A stretch of DNA of 64,000 nt from Allopusillimonas ginsengisoli (GTDB taxonomy: Bacteria > Pseudomonadota > Gammaproteobacteria > Burkholderiales > Burkholderiaceae_B): NCBI GenBank assembly GCA_005239165.1, contig RAPG01000004.1, forward strand, positions 274,936-338,935, read 5' to 3'. This document shows, piece after piece, positions 9,563-19,554 of this stretch. The notes under the pieces were generated by a model. It was not told the origin of the DNA. It saw nothing but the letters and a program-made list of their open reading frames with translations, and searched no databases. Positions within the stretch are counted from its first letter, which is position 1. The number at the start of each line of letters is the position of its first letter. Both the position numbers and the translations under genes were made by a program.

Positions 9563-10540
9563 TCAGTGCCGGGGCGTGACCACATTGTGCGGCTGGCCGC
9601 GATGAAACGCCTCGACATTGTCGATAAGCTGATCGGCCAGAAACTGAATAGCCTCCTGGCTTGCCCAGGCCACATGTGGCGTAAGTATGAAATTAGGCAT
9701 ATCAAGCAACTGCATCAGAGGGTGGTTACTCTCGGGTGGCTCAGGCGCGGTCACGTCAAACCCGGCACCACCAAGCTGCCCCGAACGCATGGCATCTACC
9801 AGTGCCATCTCATCGACCAACCCGCCCCGGGCGGTGTTAACCAGCAAGGGCTTACGCTTCATGCGCGCGAATTCTGTGGCTCCGATCAGACCGCGCGTTT
9901 GCTCGGTGAGCGGGCAATGCAGCGTGATGATGTCGCTTTCTTCAAGAAACTTGTCAAAGGGTGTGTACAGGCTGCCCTGTTCGTTGCGGCCTTTGCGCGC
10001 CGCAAACAAGATCCGCATGCCCAAGGCGCGGCCTATGCCTGCCACCGCCTGACCCAGTGCGCCTTCACCGACAATGCCCAGGGTGGAACCCGCCAGATCT
10101 TTAATGGGGTAATCAAAATAGCAGAACTGCTGCGCCTCTTGCCACCGCCCGGCCTTGACCGACTCGCTGTAAGCCACAATACTGCGACGCAACGCAAAAA
10201 TAAGCGCAAATGTATGCTCAGGCACGGTGCGCGTGGCATAGCCGCGTATGTTGGACACGACAATATTTCTCTCGGCACATGCTTTCAGGTCGATATTGTC
10301 AGTACCGGTTGCAGCAAGGGCAATCATCTTGAGCCTGGGAGCGGCCTCGATCGCCGCCCGATCCAGCTTTACTTTATTGACGATGACAATATCGGCATCA
10401 GCAATTCGCTCCACGGCCTGATCGCGGCTGGTACGCCCGTATACTTTAAGTTCGTGTGCAAACGACAGCGAACGTAATGTTGTTTGCGGCGATATCGTTT
10501 CACGATCAAGAAACACCACCTGCATATTGCCCCCGGTCAT
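9563..10540 (-). CDS. D-2-hydroxyacid dehydrogenase, probably hydroxypyruvate reductase/glycerate dehydrogenase
   Basis: 325 residues of the D-isomer 2-hydroxyacid dehydrogenase family. The dinucleotide site is GIVGEGALGQAVAGIGRALGM. The substrate-domain motif ALAATGTDNIDLKACAERNI, NTARGGLVDE (catalytic Arg), FDVTAPEPP (Glu) and LTPHVAW (His) are all present. The start at 10540 is fixed by an AGGAGA site; the open frame extends to 10666 without homology. Reduction of hydroxypyruvate to D-glycerate with NAD(P)H is inferred from the adjoining glycerate kinase. Glyoxylate or other 2-oxoacids are possible alternatives. It is divergent from the S9 peptidase gene. Confidence 0.88.
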   Translation of the reverse strand: MTGGNMQVVFLDRETISPQTTLRSLSFAHELKVYGRTSRDQAVERIADADIVIVNKVKLDRAAIEAAPRLKMIALAATGTDNIDLKACAERNIVVSNIRGYATRTVPEHTFALIFALRRSIVAYSESVKAGRWQEAQQFCYFDYPIKDLAGSTLGIVGEGALGQAVAGIGRALGMRILFAARKGRNEQGSLYTPFDKFLEESDIITLHCPLTEQTRGLIGATEFARMKRKPLLVNTARGGLVDEMALVDAMRSGQLGGAGFDVTAPEPPESNHPLMQLLDMPNFILTPHVAWASQEAIQFLADQLIDNVEAFHRGQPHNVVTPRH

Positions 10541-10664
10541 AAGTTCTCCTTGTAGTTCATCTTGCCTCTTTTCGTAATTGAGGTCATCTGGCGATATAGT
10601 AATGTGATTCTTGCATTCATCAAGCGCCATGCCGTGGCGCGCAACCAAAAAGGGCCAACCACAC

Positions 10665-12524
10665 ATGCCGCCTAAACACTATGCGATTGAAGACTTCTTC
10701 CGCAACCCTGCCCGGGGCTACTTTCGTCTTGCAGACAATGGCACCATGCTTGGCTTCATGGAACCGGCCAGTATAGGCGGCGAGCCTGCCCGCATGAACG
10801 TGTTTGTACAGCCTCTTGAGGGCAGCAAGCCCGTGGGCCAGCCACGTCGCCTCACGGAAGAAACTGAACGCGACATTGCACAGTATTTCTGGAAGGGTTC
10901 CGATGTCATTATTTATGAAAAAGATTTTAATGGCGACGAAAATTTCCATGTGCTGGTTGTTGATGTGCACAGCGGACAGATCACCGACCTGACTCCGTTT
11001 CCGGGCGTACGAGCCAGCATCCAGGATGACCTCATCGATGATCCCGGGCACGTGCTCATCAGCCACAACAAACGCAATCCCGAAGTATTCGACGTTTATC
11101 GTGCCAACGTGCACAGCGGCGAACTGACTCTGGTCGCCGAAAACCCGGGCAATATTGTCGCCTGGCAAACTGATCACATGGGGCGGGTGCGTGCTGCTCT
11201 GGCCAGCGACGGGCTGGACACTGCCGTGCTGTATCGCGATACCGAATCAGAGCCGTTTCGCGAAATCATCAAAGCCGATTTCCGCACTTCGATTTACCCC
11301 GAATTTTTCACGCCCGACAACCGCGAACTTTATGTGTTCAGCAACCGCGGACGCGACAACATCGCGCTGGTCATCATCGACCCTGCCGAGCCCGACGAAG
11401 AGCGCCTAGTGTTTGAGGTACAGGGCTATGACCTCGACGGTGCTGGCTATTCGCACCAGCGCCAGGTCCTGACCATGGTGTCTTACCAGACCGACAAGCC
11501 GCAATATCATTTTTTTGACGAGCTCACCGCACAACGTTTTGCCCGCCTCCGCGAAAAGCTGCCCGGCTACGAAATCGCCCTGCAAAGCGAAACCCGAGAC
11601 GAAAACAAGTATATCGTCGCAGCCTACAACGACCGCAGCCCTGGCAGCCGCTATATCTACGACACGGAGCTCAACACCCTCGACAAACTGGCAGATATCA
11701 ACCCTGCGCTCCCCGAACACGACATGGCCAGCATGCAGCCCATTGCGTTTGAATCACGCGATGGCCTGACCATTCATGGCTACCTCACCCTGCCGGTAGG
11801 GCGTGAAGCCCGCAAATTGCCGTGCATCGTCAACCCGCACGGCGGCCCATGGGACCGCGACAGATGGGGCTTTAACCCAGAAGTGCAATTTATGGCCAAC
11901 CGGGGCTATGCAGTATTGCAGATCAATTTTCGTGGTTCTACAGGCTACGGCCGCAAGTTCTGGGAAGCCAGTTTCGGCCAGTGGGGGTTGACCATGCAAG
12001 ACGATATCACTGACGGGGTGCAGTGGCTCATCGGCCAAGGCATTGCTGATCCGGCCCGCATCGCCATTTACGGAGGCAGCTATGGGGGCTATGCCACGCT
12101 GGCAGGCATCGTATCCACGCCTGATCTTTATGCCGCCGCCGTTGATTATGTTGGCGTGTCCAACCTGCTCACCTTCCTCAATACCATCCCACCTTACTGG
12201 AAGCCGCTGCTTACCAAAATGCATGCCATGGTGGGCGATCCCGAGAAAGACCGTCAACGACTTGAGGCCACTTCCCCCGCACTAAACGCCGATAAAATTC
12301 GTACGCCTCTGTTTATTGCCCAGGGCGCTCACGATCCGCGCGTCAATAAAAACGAAAGTGACCAGATGGTTGATGCACTGCGTGCCCGCAGCGTAGAAGT
12401 GGAGTACATGGTGAAAGACAACGAAGGCCATGGTTTCCACAATGACGAAAACAAATTTGAGTTTTATGCGCGCATGGAGGCCTTTCTGGCACAGCACCTC
12501 AAACCAGCAAGTGTGCAAGACTGA
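10665..12524 (+). CDS. S9 family (prolyl oligopeptidase-like) serine peptidase
   Basis: About 619 residues. An N-terminal beta-propeller region (roughly residues 20-350) precedes an alpha/beta-hydrolase domain with PCIVNPHGGPWDRDRWGF (oxyanion region), YGGSYGGYATLAG (nucleophile Ser), AQGAHDPRVNKNES (Asp) and DNEGHGFHN (His). This layout matches acylaminoacyl-peptidase/DPP-type S9 enzymes, which trim short peptides. No signal peptide is evident, so a cytosolic location is likely. The start at 10665 has AGGG about 11 bp upstream. It is transcribed divergently from the 2-hydroxyacid dehydrogenase gene with only 124 bp between the starts. Substrate specificity is unknown. Confidence 0.9.
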   Translation: MPPKHYAIEDFFRNPARGYFRLADNGTMLGFMEPASIGGEPARMNVFVQPLEGSKPVGQPRRLTEETERDIAQYFWKGSDVIIYEKDFNGDENFHVLVVDVHSGQITDLTPFPGVRASIQDDLIDDPGHVLISHNKRNPEVFDVYRANVHSGELTLVAENPGNIVAWQTDHMGRVRAALASDGLDTAVLYRDTESEPFREIIKADFRTSIYPEFFTPDNRELYVFSNRGRDNIALVIIDPAEPDEERLVFEVQGYDLDGAGYSHQRQVLTMVSYQTDKPQYHFFDELTAQRFARLREKLPGYEIALQSETRDENKYIVAAYNDRSPGSRYIYDTELNTLDKLADINPALPEHDMASMQPIAFESRDGLTIHGYLTLPVGREARKLPCIVNPHGGPWDRDRWGFNPEVQFMANRGYAVLQINFRGSTGYGRKFWEASFGQWGLTMQDDITDGVQWLIGQGIADPARIAIYGGSYGGYATLAGIVSTPDLYAAAVDYVGVSNLLTFLNTIPPYWKPLLTKMHAMVGDPEKDRQRLEATSPALNADKIRTPLFIAQGAHDPRVNKNESDQMVDALRARSVEVEYMVKDNEGHGFHNDENKFEFYARMEAFLAQHLKPASVQD

Positions 12525-12625
12525 GGCCAATCATCAATTCTTGCGCCGCCGGGGCACGGTCGGGGCACAGCGTCCCTCTGGCTGAACCCAGCTTAGCCTG
12601 CCCGAACTCCGTCCGGTTAAACCTG

Positions 12626-12655
12626 GGGGCTGAATCCTGCTCAGCCCCGATTTCT
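12626..12655 (+). terminator. Rho-independent-like terminator after the S9 peptidase gene
   Basis: Stem GGGGCTGA (12626-12633) and TCAGCCCC (12641-12648) with a 7-base loop, followed by GATTTCTGT. It lies about 100 bp past the peptidase stop and before the GST gene. Confidence 0.55.
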
Positions 12656-12728
12656 GTATGGTTTATCGGCCCAGGCCATCGTCCATCGTGGCCCGTCTTT
12701 ATGTCGTCACACTATTTCAGCATCCGTC

Positions 12729-12771
12729 GCGCAGCCAAAGGCTGCGCCGATTTACCCGGCCTTGGGGCCGG
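12729..12771 (+). other. Two tandem GC-rich hairpins just upstream of the GST gene
   Basis: GCGCAGCC/GGCTGCGC with a 3-base loop (12729-12747), then CCGGCC/GGCCGG with a 4-base loop (12756-12771). They end 19 bp before the GST start. They could be leader structures or a second terminator; no T-run follows. Confidence 0.4.
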
Positions 12772-12790
12772 CTTCTACCGGAGTTTATAA

Positions 12791-13396
12791 ATGAAGCTTT
12801 ATTACTTGCCCGGTGCATGCCCTCTGGCATCGCACATTACTCTCGAATGGATAGGCAAACCGTACGAGGCCATTAAAATGAGCCGCGACGAAATCAAACA
12901 ACCTGAGTTTCTGGCTAAAAACCCCATGGGGTCGGTACCTGTGCTCGAAGATGGCGACTTCACGCTGACGCAGAGCGCCGCCGTTCTTGAGTACCTGGCT
13001 GAACTTAACCCAGAGGCCGGCCTCTTGCCCGACAGTATCCGCGACAGGGCCGAAGTGCGCCGTTGGTTAGGTGTGTGCAACTCCGACATTCACCGCACGT
13101 TTGGCAATATTTTTGGCGTGGCAGCACTGCTGTCCGATGAGGCCAGCCAGGAAGAACTCTATAAAAACTCGGCGGCCAAGCTGGCGGGTATGTTTGAGAT
13201 TATCGAGAAACAGCTGGAAGGCAATGTATGGATAGCGGGTGCCAGATCCATTGCCGATCCCTACCTGTACACCTTATTGCGCTGGGCCAAAGCCAAGGGC
13301 GTAAACGTAGGCAGCAAAAACCTCGAGGCCTTTTACACCCGTATGGAGGCCGATCCAGGCGTCCAGGCCGCCCTGACAGCACAAGGCCTGATCTGA
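12791..13396 (+). CDS. Glutathione S-transferase family protein (beta-class-like)
   Basis: 201 residues. The thioredoxin-fold start MKLYYLPGACPLASHITLEW carries the Cys-10 typical of beta-class bacterial GSTs. NPMGSVPVLEDGDFTLTQSAAVLEYL contains the cis-Pro and the glutathione-binding (Q)SAAVLEYL segment. The all-alpha C-terminal half has the usual N-capping-box region (RSIADPYLYTLLRWA). Members conjugate or reduce electrophiles and peroxides with glutathione in the cytosol. The gene stands alone, so no substrate can be inferred. Its leader contains two stable hairpins. Confidence 0.92.
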   Translation: MKLYYLPGACPLASHITLEWIGKPYEAIKMSRDEIKQPEFLAKNPMGSVPVLEDGDFTLTQSAAVLEYLAELNPEAGLLPDSIRDRAEVRRWLGVCNSDIHRTFGNIFGVAALLSDEASQEELYKNSAAKLAGMFEIIEKQLEGNVWIAGARSIADPYLYTLLRWAKAKGVNVGSKNLEAFYTRMEADPGVQAALTAQGLI

Positions 13397-13509
13397 GCCG
13401 CTGAGCAACCTGGCGGGTCAGGACGAAGCCAATGGGGACGGGGCCCAGTCATTTCCTGGTTACTCGTCATGTACGGCACCGCTTGCAGTGCCAGATGGCA
13501 AGCATTACC

Positions 13510-13543
13510 AAGAAAACGCGGCGTGGGCCAACACCCCGCCGCG
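13510..13543 (-). terminator. Terminator of the liv operon
   Basis: CGCGGCG (13517-13523) pairs with CGCCGCG (13537-13543), extended by GGG/CCC inside. On the minus strand it is followed by TTTTCTT. It lies just beyond the livF stop, as expected for the end of the operon. Confidence 0.75.
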
Positions 13544-13556
13544 CTCCAATTAGGCC

Positions 13557-14258
13557 TTATGCACCAAGATAAGCCTTGCGTACCTCATCATTGACCAGCA
13601 GGTTGGCACCCGTATCGGCCAGCACCACCCGTCCGGTCTCAAGCACATAACCGCGATCAGCAACCTGAAGCGCCTTGTGGGCGTTTTGCTCTACCAGAAA
13701 GACCGTCACACCCTCTTCCCGAATGGTGCGGATAATGTCGAAAATTTGCGCAATAATCAGCGGGGCCAGGCCCAGCGTAGGCTCATCGAGCAGCAGCAGA
13801 TCAGGCTTGGTCATGAGCGCCCGGCCTATCGCCAGCATCTGCTGCTCGCCACCCGACATCGTGCCGGCGCGCTGAGTGGCACGCTCGCGCAGGCGCGGAA
13901 ACAGCTCATAAACATGCTCCAGGCCAGCTTCAATTTCTCGTGACTTCAGAAAAAACCCGCCCATTTTCAGGTTTTCCGATACGGTCAAATCAGGGAAAAC
14001 ACGTCGCCCCTCAGGCGAAATGGCGATGCCTCTTCGCATGATAGTGTGCGTGTCACTCTGCGTAATGTCATCGCCCTTAAACGTAATCGTGCCCCGACTT
14101 GCTCTTGGCGAGCCGCACACCGTCATGAGCAAGGTGGTCTTGCCCGCACCGTTGGCCCCGATCAGCGTAACAATTTCGCCTTTGTTAACTTCAACCGACA
14201 CGCCATTCAATGCCTGAATGGCGCCATAGAAAGTATCGATATTTTCAAGCTTGAGCAC
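13557..14258 (-). CDS. livF: Branched-chain amino acid ABC transporter ATP-binding protein LivF
   Basis: 233 residues with Walker A GANGAGKTT, Q-loop region, signature MSGGEQQML, Walker B LLLLDEP and LAPLI, and H-loop Glu-Gln context VFLVEQN. This is typical of the smaller LivF ATPase. It energises import of leucine, isoleucine, valine or related amides together with LivG, LivH and LivM. It starts with GTG at 14258, directly after the livG TAA stop, with its ribosome site (GGGGGAAG) inside the livG end, so translation is coupled. It is the last gene of livKHMGF and is followed by a terminator. Confidence 0.95.
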   Translation of the reverse strand: MLKLENIDTFYGAIQALNGVSVEVNKGEIVTLIGANGAGKTTLLMTVCGSPRASRGTITFKGDDITQSDTHTIMRRGIAISPEGRRVFPDLTVSENLKMGGFFLKSREIEAGLEHVYELFPRLRERATQRAGTMSGGEQQMLAIGRALMTKPDLLLLDEPTLGLAPLIIAQIFDIIRTIREEGVTVFLVEQNAHKALQVADRGYVLETGRVVLADTGANLLVNDEVRKAYLGA

Positions 14259-15026
14259 TTACTCTTCCCCCAGATAGGCTTTGATGACACGGGGGTCGGC
14301 CCGCACGACTTCAGGCAGATCGGTGGTGATGGGCTTGCCGTGCTCCATGACCAGAATGCGGTCGGAAATGCCCATGACCAGGCTCATGTCATGCTCAATA
14401 AGCAACACTGACACGTCAAACTCGCGCCGCAACTGATCAATCAACAAAGAAAGATCGCGTTTTTCCTGAGGGTTCAGCCCGGCTGCGGGCTCATCAAGCA
14501 TGAGCAGACGTGGCTTGGTGATCATGCATCGTGCGATCTCAAGCCGGCGCTGGTGACCGTAGGCAAGATTTCCTGCCTCACGGTTGGCATACTCGCGTAT
14601 GTTCATGAAATCGAGCCAGCGCCCTGCATTTTCAAGCGCCTCATCTTCAGAACGGCGATACCCTGGTGTCTTCAGCAGACCTCGGAGCAGACTGGTCTCA
14701 ATATGGGTGTGCTGAGCCACCAGCAGGTTTTCAAGTACCGTTAAATTTTTGAACAGCCTCACGTTCTGAAAAGTCCGCACCAACCCCTGCTGCGCTACCT
14801 TGTGGCTGGGCATGCCCGTGATGCGTTTGCCATCCATAACTATGTCACCGCTGGTGGGTTTGTAAAAGCCGCCCACGCAGTTAAACACGGTGGTTTTGCC
14901 TGCCCCATTGGGGCCAATAATGGCGAAAACCTCATCACGTCTTACTTCAAATGCGACCTGGTCCACGGCCAGAAGACCGCCAAACCTCATAGTCAGTTGT
15001 GAAACTTCAAGAAGTACATCGCTCAT
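14259..15026 (-). CDS. livG: Branched-chain amino acid ABC transporter ATP-binding protein LivG
   Basis: 255 residues from [17 protein letters not shown]. Walker A is GPNGAGKTT, the signature is the LivG variant [14 protein letters not shown], Walker B is LLMLDEP with AAGLNP, and the H-loop is [11 protein letters not shown]. The start at 15026 overlaps the livM stop by 4 bases (ATGA), showing translational coupling. An open frame continues upstream to 15080 but lies inside livM. It works as a heterodimer with LivF on the LivHM membrane core. Confidence 0.95.
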   Translation of the reverse strand: MSDVLLEVSQLTMRFGGLLAVDQVAFEVRRDEVFAIIGPNGAGKTTVFNCVGGFYKPTSGDIVMDGKRITGMPSHKVAQQGLVRTFQNVRLFKNLTVLENLLVAQHTHIETSLLRGLLKTPGYRRSEDEALENAGRWLDFMNIREYANREAGNLAYGHQRRLEIARCMITKPRLLMLDEPAAGLNPQEKRDLSLLIDQLRREFDVSVLLIEHDMSLVMGISDRILVMEHGKPITTDLPEVVRADPRVIKAYLGEE

Positions 15027-16252
15027 GCCTTGAGCTCCACATGTGGACGTTTGACAGGAAGCAGCCCCTGCGGACGCCACATCATCATCAATACCATCAC
15101 CAAACCAAAAATCAGCATCCGGTACTCGGCGAATTCCCGCGCGATCTCCGGCACCACCGTAAGCACAATGGCTGCGAGAATTACACCAACCTGCGAGCCC
15201 ATGCCGCCCAACACCACAATGGCAAGAATCAGGGCAGACTCAATAAAGGTAAATGACTCGGGATTGACCAGGCCTTGCCGGGCCGCAAAAAATGCGCCAC
15301 CAAAACCCGCAAACATAGCACCCATGGTAAAGGCCGACAGCTTGATGCGTGTGGGGTTTAACCCCAGAGAACGGCAGGCGATCTCATCTTCACGCAAGGC
15401 TTCCCAGGCACGGCCTATCGGCATGCGTATGACCCGGTTAGATACAAACAAAGTGATGAGTGCCAGCGCCAGCGCCATGAGATACAGAAAAACGATGACA
15501 TCTTGCGTACTGTAATTCCAGCCCACCAGCTCGTGGAAAGTGGTCACACCTTCGGGCGCACGACGCAGCATGGGGTAGCCAAATACCGATGGTTTCGGTA
15601 TGCCCGAAATACCGTCAGGACCACCCGTCAGTGTGTACAGATTGATCAGCAACAGGCGAATGATTTCGCCAAAGCCCAGTGTGACAATTGCAAGGTAGTC
15701 GCCACGCAACCGCAAAACCGGAAAACCCAGCACAAAACCAAACAGCGCCGACATAGCACCCGCCAGCGGCAAGGCTTGCCAAAACCCCCAGCCAGCCCAG
15801 TGGTAAAGCAAGGCGTAGGTATAGGCCCCTACTGCGTAAAAGCCTACGAAGCCCAGATCCAGCAGCCCGGCAAAGCCCACGACAATATTAAGCCCCAAGC
15901 CCAACATGACGTAAATGAGCACCAGTGTTGCAATATCGACTTGAGCACGACCCGTAAAGAACGGCCAGATTAACGCGATGGCAATCAGCAGAAAAATAAG
16001 ACCGCGCCGCACGGGCTCTGACATGGCCGGCAATTGGCGTCGAGTTTTTGTGCCTCCCAGCAAACGACCCAGTGCGGGCCTGACCAGCAACTGGAAAACA
16101 AAGACAATGGCCATGCCCCACAGCACGTAACCCCATTCGGTCTCAAGGGCGGTTTCCATGCCCACGCGTACGATTTGTACGCCAAATACGGGCGCGATAA
16201 TGACCCCGGCCATGACGGCCGCAAATAGCGCATTCTTGATGTGGCTACCCAT
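15023..16252 (-). CDS. livM: Branched-chain amino acid ABC transporter permease LivM
   Basis: 409 residues with about ten hydrophobic segments. The LivM core is clear: [53 protein letters not shown] and [20 protein letters not shown] (the cytoplasmic loop that contacts the ATPases). An N-terminal extension of about 90 residues with its own membrane segments precedes the core, as in many proteobacterial LivM proteins. It overlaps livH by one base (TAATG) and livG by four (ATGA). Confidence 0.95.
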   Translation of the reverse strand: MGSHIKNALFAAVMAGVIIAPVFGVQIVRVGMETALETEWGYVLWGMAIVFVFQLLVRPALGRLLGGTKTRRQLPAMSEPVRRGLIFLLIAIALIWPFFTGRAQVDIATLVLIYVMLGLGLNIVVGFAGLLDLGFVGFYAVGAYTYALLYHWAGWGFWQALPLAGAMSALFGFVLGFPVLRLRGDYLAIVTLGFGEIIRLLLINLYTLTGGPDGISGIPKPSVFGYPMLRRAPEGVTTFHELVGWNYSTQDVIVFLYLMALALALITLFVSNRVIRMPIGRAWEALREDEIACRSLGLNPTRIKLSAFTMGAMFAGFGGAFFAARQGLVNPESFTFIESALILAIVVLGGMGSQVGVILAAIVLTVVPEIAREFAEYRMLIFGLVMVLMMMWRPQGLLPVKRPHVELKA

Positions 16253-17178
16253 TACACTTTTTCCACTTCGGGTTTACCAAGCAGACCGGAAGGCCTGAAG
16301 AGAAGAATCAGAACCAGCAAGCCGAACGCGACAATATCTTTATACTGGGACGAAATGTACGCCGCAGCAAACGTCTCGGCCAGACCCAGCAGTACCCCAC
16401 CCAGCATGGCGCCAGGGATGCTGCCAATGCCGCCCAGCACAGCGGCCGTAAAGGCCTTGATACCGGCCAGAAAGCCTATAAAAGGGTTGAGCTTGCCGAT
16501 AGCAAGGGCAATTAGCACCCCACCTACAGCGGCCAGCATTGCACCGATCACAAAGGTGAAAGAAATAATTTTGTTGGTGTCTATGCCCAGCAGGTTTGCC
16601 ATGCGCAAATCTTGCGAGCATGCGCGCGAGGCGCGACCAATTCGCGAATATTTAATGAACAGCGACAACGCAATCATGAGCAGTACAGTCACTACAATAA
16701 TCATGATGCGTGAATAAGGCGCTGTCACTTCGAAGTCAGTTCCCAGCGTGAACTGAACCGAGCCCGTGACCAGCGCAGGTACCGCCATATCGCGTGCACC
16801 CTGACCAATAGCCACCCAGTTCTGCAAAAATATCGACATGCCGATGGCGGAGATCAGCGGAACCAGTCGCGGGCCACCACGCAGAGGAGCGTAAGCCACT
16901 TTCTCGATGGCATACCCGTATGCGGCCGTCACAGCCACTGCGACAATCAGCATGGCAAGAATGATCAGAGGCAATGGCAGGCCGCTGTTAACGCCAATGG
17001 CCGACAGCGTAACCAGGCCGACGTAGGCACCGATCATGTACACCTCGCCATGCGCAAAGTTGATCATGCCAACGATGCCATAAACCATGGTGTAGCCAAT
17101 GGCAATTAACGCATAAATAGCACCCAGCGACAGCCCATTGAAGAACTGTTGGGTTAATTCGGGGATAAGTTCAGACAT
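16252..17178 (-). CDS. livH: Branched-chain amino acid ABC transporter permease LivH
   Basis: 308 residues, multi-spanning. Signature stretches are [62 protein letters not shown] (ATPase contact loop) and [20 protein letters not shown]. It pairs with LivM to form the translocation pore. It begins about 105 bp after livK, and a hairpin lies in that gap. Its stop overlaps the livM start. Confidence 0.95.
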   Translation of the reverse strand: MSELIPELTQQFFNGLSLGAIYALIAIGYTMVYGIVGMINFAHGEVYMIGAYVGLVTLSAIGVNSGLPLPLIILAMLIVAVAVTAAYGYAIEKVAYAPLRGGPRLVPLISAIGMSIFLQNWVAIGQGARDMAVPALVTGSVQFTLGTDFEVTAPYSRIMIIVVTVLLMIALSLFIKYSRIGRASRACSQDLRMANLLGIDTNKIISFTFVIGAMLAAVGGVLIALAIGKLNPFIGFLAGIKAFTAAVLGGIGSIPGAMLGGVLLGLAETFAAAYISSQYKDIVAFGLLVLILLFRPSGLLGKPEVEKV

Positions 17179-17242
17179 ATAACGGAGATTCCGGAAGGCG
17201 GCCTGGAGGCGATGCAGGCTGACGTGCCCATTTAAAACATAA

Positions 17243-17269
17243 ACACCGGCAGGGCCCGCCAGCCGGTGT
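17243..17269 (-). terminator. Attenuator-like hairpin between livK and livH
   Basis: ACACCGGC (17243-17250) pairs with GCCGGTGT (17262-17269). On the minus strand it is followed by TTTATGTTTT. Inside an operon this is best read as a partial terminator or transcript-stabilising hairpin that favours the binding-protein message. Confidence 0.6.
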
Positions 17270-17283
17270 CCGCAACATTGCGT

Positions 17284-18405
17284 TTACTTGCCAAGCTGCT
17301 CCAGATTGCCCTGGCCGTCCCATTTGTACACGGCGAATTCAAACTGTTTCAGGTCGCCTTTCTCGTCGTACTCGACCTTGCCAATGGCGGTATCAAAAGC
17401 ATTGCTGTGCATGTAGTCGGCAACTTTATCAGGATCAACGCCCACTGCATTGATGCTGTCAGCCAGTATCTGCATGGCCGCGTAGGCGGTGAGTGTGAAG
17501 GCACCATCAGGGCTGCGATTAAATTTCTTGAAATTCTCAAGCACTTTCTCGTTACCAGGCAGCTTGGTAAAGTCAGCAGGCAAAGTGACCAGCAAACCCT
17601 CAACAGCCGGGCCAGCAATTGCCACCAGGTCTTTATTGGCAACCCCTTCAGGCCCCATGAACTGGGTAGTCATGCCCTGTTCGCGCGCCTGGCGCAAAAG
17701 CAGACCCAACTCAGCGTGATAACCCCCAAAATAAATCAGATCGGCGTTAAGTGACTTAAGTTTGGTGATGACGGCAGAGTAATCACTGTCACCGACGTTA
17801 ATACCCTCGAACAACGCCACATTGGTGCCTGATTTTTTCAGACTGTCGCGCACCTGCGAGGCAACACCTGACCCGTAGGTCTGTTTGTCGTGCAAAATCG
17901 CAACCGTCTGAGGCTTAAGCTGCTTGACGATGTAGTCAGCGGCAAAAGGCCCTTGCTGGTCATCCCGCCCTATGGTGCGGAAAAAATAATGAGGCTTGAT
18001 AGTGTCGGTGACCAGCGGCGAAGTGGCTCCGGGGGTAATCGCCACAATACCTTCCTGCTCGTACACGTTAACAGCGGGAACCGTTGTGCCTGAGCAAGCA
18101 TGGGCAATTGCGAACTTGGCCCCCGAATTGATCACACGATTGGCGGCGGGCACGGCCTGCTTGGGTTCGCAGCCATCGTCAATCAACAGAGGCTCGATCT
18201 GCATACCTTTGATGCCACCAGCGGCATTCATGGCGTCAATCGCAGTCAGTGCACCCGCCTGGATCTGGTCGCCGTATTGGGTAGCAGGCCCCGTCATGGG
18301 CTGGGGAATGCCGATTTTAAGCGTTTCGGCTGCGCTGACACCAGTGGCGAAAGCCATGGCACACAGTGCCATAACGAGGGGTGTTACTCGCTTGGTAAAC
18401 ATCAT
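17284..18405 (-). CDS. livK: Branched-chain amino acid ABC transporter substrate-binding protein
   Basis: About 373 residues. A signal peptide (MMFTKRVTPLVMALCAMAFATGVSAAE) precedes the periplasmic binding protein domain: LKIGIPQPMTGPATQYGDQIQAGALTAIDAMNAAGGIKG, DDGCEPKQAVPAANRVINSGAKF and GATSPLVTDTIKPHYFFRTIGRDDQQGPFAADYIV. Tandem ATGs at 18405 and 18402 both lie close to AGGAG and GAGG sites. It is first in the livKHMGF operon. A second binding protein of the same family is encoded at 24034-25155. Confidence 0.93.
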   Translation of the reverse strand: MMFTKRVTPLVMALCAMAFATGVSAAETLKIGIPQPMTGPATQYGDQIQAGALTAIDAMNAAGGIKGMQIEPLLIDDGCEPKQAVPAANRVINSGAKFAIAHACSGTTVPAVNVYEQEGIVAITPGATSPLVTDTIKPHYFFRTIGRDDQQGPFAADYIVKQLKPQTVAILHDKQTYGSGVASQVRDSLKKSGTNVALFEGINVGDSDYSAVITKLKSLNADLIYFGGYHAELGLLLRQAREQGMTTQFMGPEGVANKDLVAIAGPAVEGLLVTLPADFTKLPGNEKVLENFKKFNRSPDGAFTLTAYAAMQILADSINAVGVDPDKVADYMHSNAFDTAIGKVEYDEKGDLKQFEFAVYKWDGQGNLEQLGK

Positions 18406-18607
18406 GACCTCAAGTCTCCTGTAGAGCCTGCCGTGTTGCCAAGCCCGGATCGGGATGCGCATAAAGTACGGCAAGCCATTGTTATTAGCTTCCGTCATGT
18501 AACGGCAAGCGTATTCTGACGATGCTTGATACCTGTGTCACTACGGATAAGCCCTTACGACACCCCGCCTCTTGCAATTTAAACGCGTAACGACAAAAAA
18601 AGCAGAA

Positions 18608-19438
18608 TCAAGAAAATTCGCGAGAAAGCTCAGCCGCCCGATCACCAGCAGCACGCATGGCTTTGCCGACCAGATCGGCAAGGCGACCACTTTCGAACAC
18701 CTCAAGCGCAGCGGCCGTAGTTCCGCCCTTGGAGGTAACCCGCTCACGCAGGGTTGCCAGGCTTTCGTGCGAGAGCGCCCCAAGTTCAGTGGCACCGCGT
18801 ACCGTGGCAAACGCCAGTGTGCGGGCCTGCTCGGGCGTAAGGCCTTGCTCAATGCCACCACGTATCAGCGACTCGGTGAATAAAAACACGTACGCCGGCC
18901 CGCTGCCCGACAGGGCTGTTACCGCATCAATTTGCGCGTCGGTGTCGACCCAGACCACCTCACCCACAGCACCCAGCATTTGCTGCGCGACCATGCGATC
19001 TTGTTCAGTGACCCCATCTAGCGCCATCAGGCCGCTGGCGCCACAGCCTATCAACGCTGGCGTATTAGGCATGCAGCGCACCAGTCGCGTGAATGCGGCA
19101 CCGTCTTCACCCAGCCACCCGGCGAGCGTATGGGCAGAGATGCCTGCCGCTATACTGATTACCAGCGTATCTGGCTGCAAAAATGGCCGGCATAGCATGA
19201 CCACCTCTTTGAGCACCTGGGGCTTAACAGCAAAGACCCACACCTTCTGGCCCGACAACTCAGGGCCCGGCGCTTCGGCCACCGACACCCCTTGCCGCGT
19301 CCAGCGCTCGCGCGCCAAAGCATCGGGGTCAATAATATGCACATCGTGCGCGCCACAGCGTTTGCCGATCAGGCCTGAAGCCAGAGCACCGGCCATGTTG
19401 CCGCCGCCGATAAAAGCGAGAGAAAGTTCATTTGCCAT
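18608..19438 (-). CDS. proC: Pyrroline-5-carboxylate reductase
   Basis: 276 residues from MANELSLAFIGGGNMAGALASGLIG, the NAD(P)-binding start of ProC. Family motifs include VFAVKPQVLKEV, SIAAGIS, RCMPNTPALIG and the C-terminal ALSGSGPAYVFLFTESLIRGGIEQGL and SKGGTTAAALEVFE. It catalyses the last step of proline synthesis. The start is placed at 19438 because upstream codons in the open frame to 19651 are unrelated and overlap the ugpB start. It is divergent from ugpB. Its downstream neighbour livK lies on the same strand 202 bp away and probably has its own promoter. Confidence 0.95.
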   Translation of the reverse strand: MANELSLAFIGGGNMAGALASGLIGKRCGAHDVHIIDPDALARERWTRQGVSVAEAPGPELSGQKVWVFAVKPQVLKEVVMLCRPFLQPDTLVISIAAGISAHTLAGWLGEDGAAFTRLVRCMPNTPALIGCGASGLMALDGVTEQDRMVAQQMLGAVGEVVWVDTDAQIDAVTALSGSGPAYVFLFTESLIRGGIEQGLTPEQARTLAFATVRGATELGALSHESLATLRERVTSKGGTTAAALEVFESGRLADLVGKAMRAAGDRAAELSREFS

Positions 19439-19554
19439 AGCGCCATATTGTACGATTTTCTGAAAATCATGGTGGCCTATAGGCATTGACGACATCCGTC
19501 GGTTATCGTTACAGTCACGCCCGTGCAACAAACGGGTCATAAACTTCACAACAA

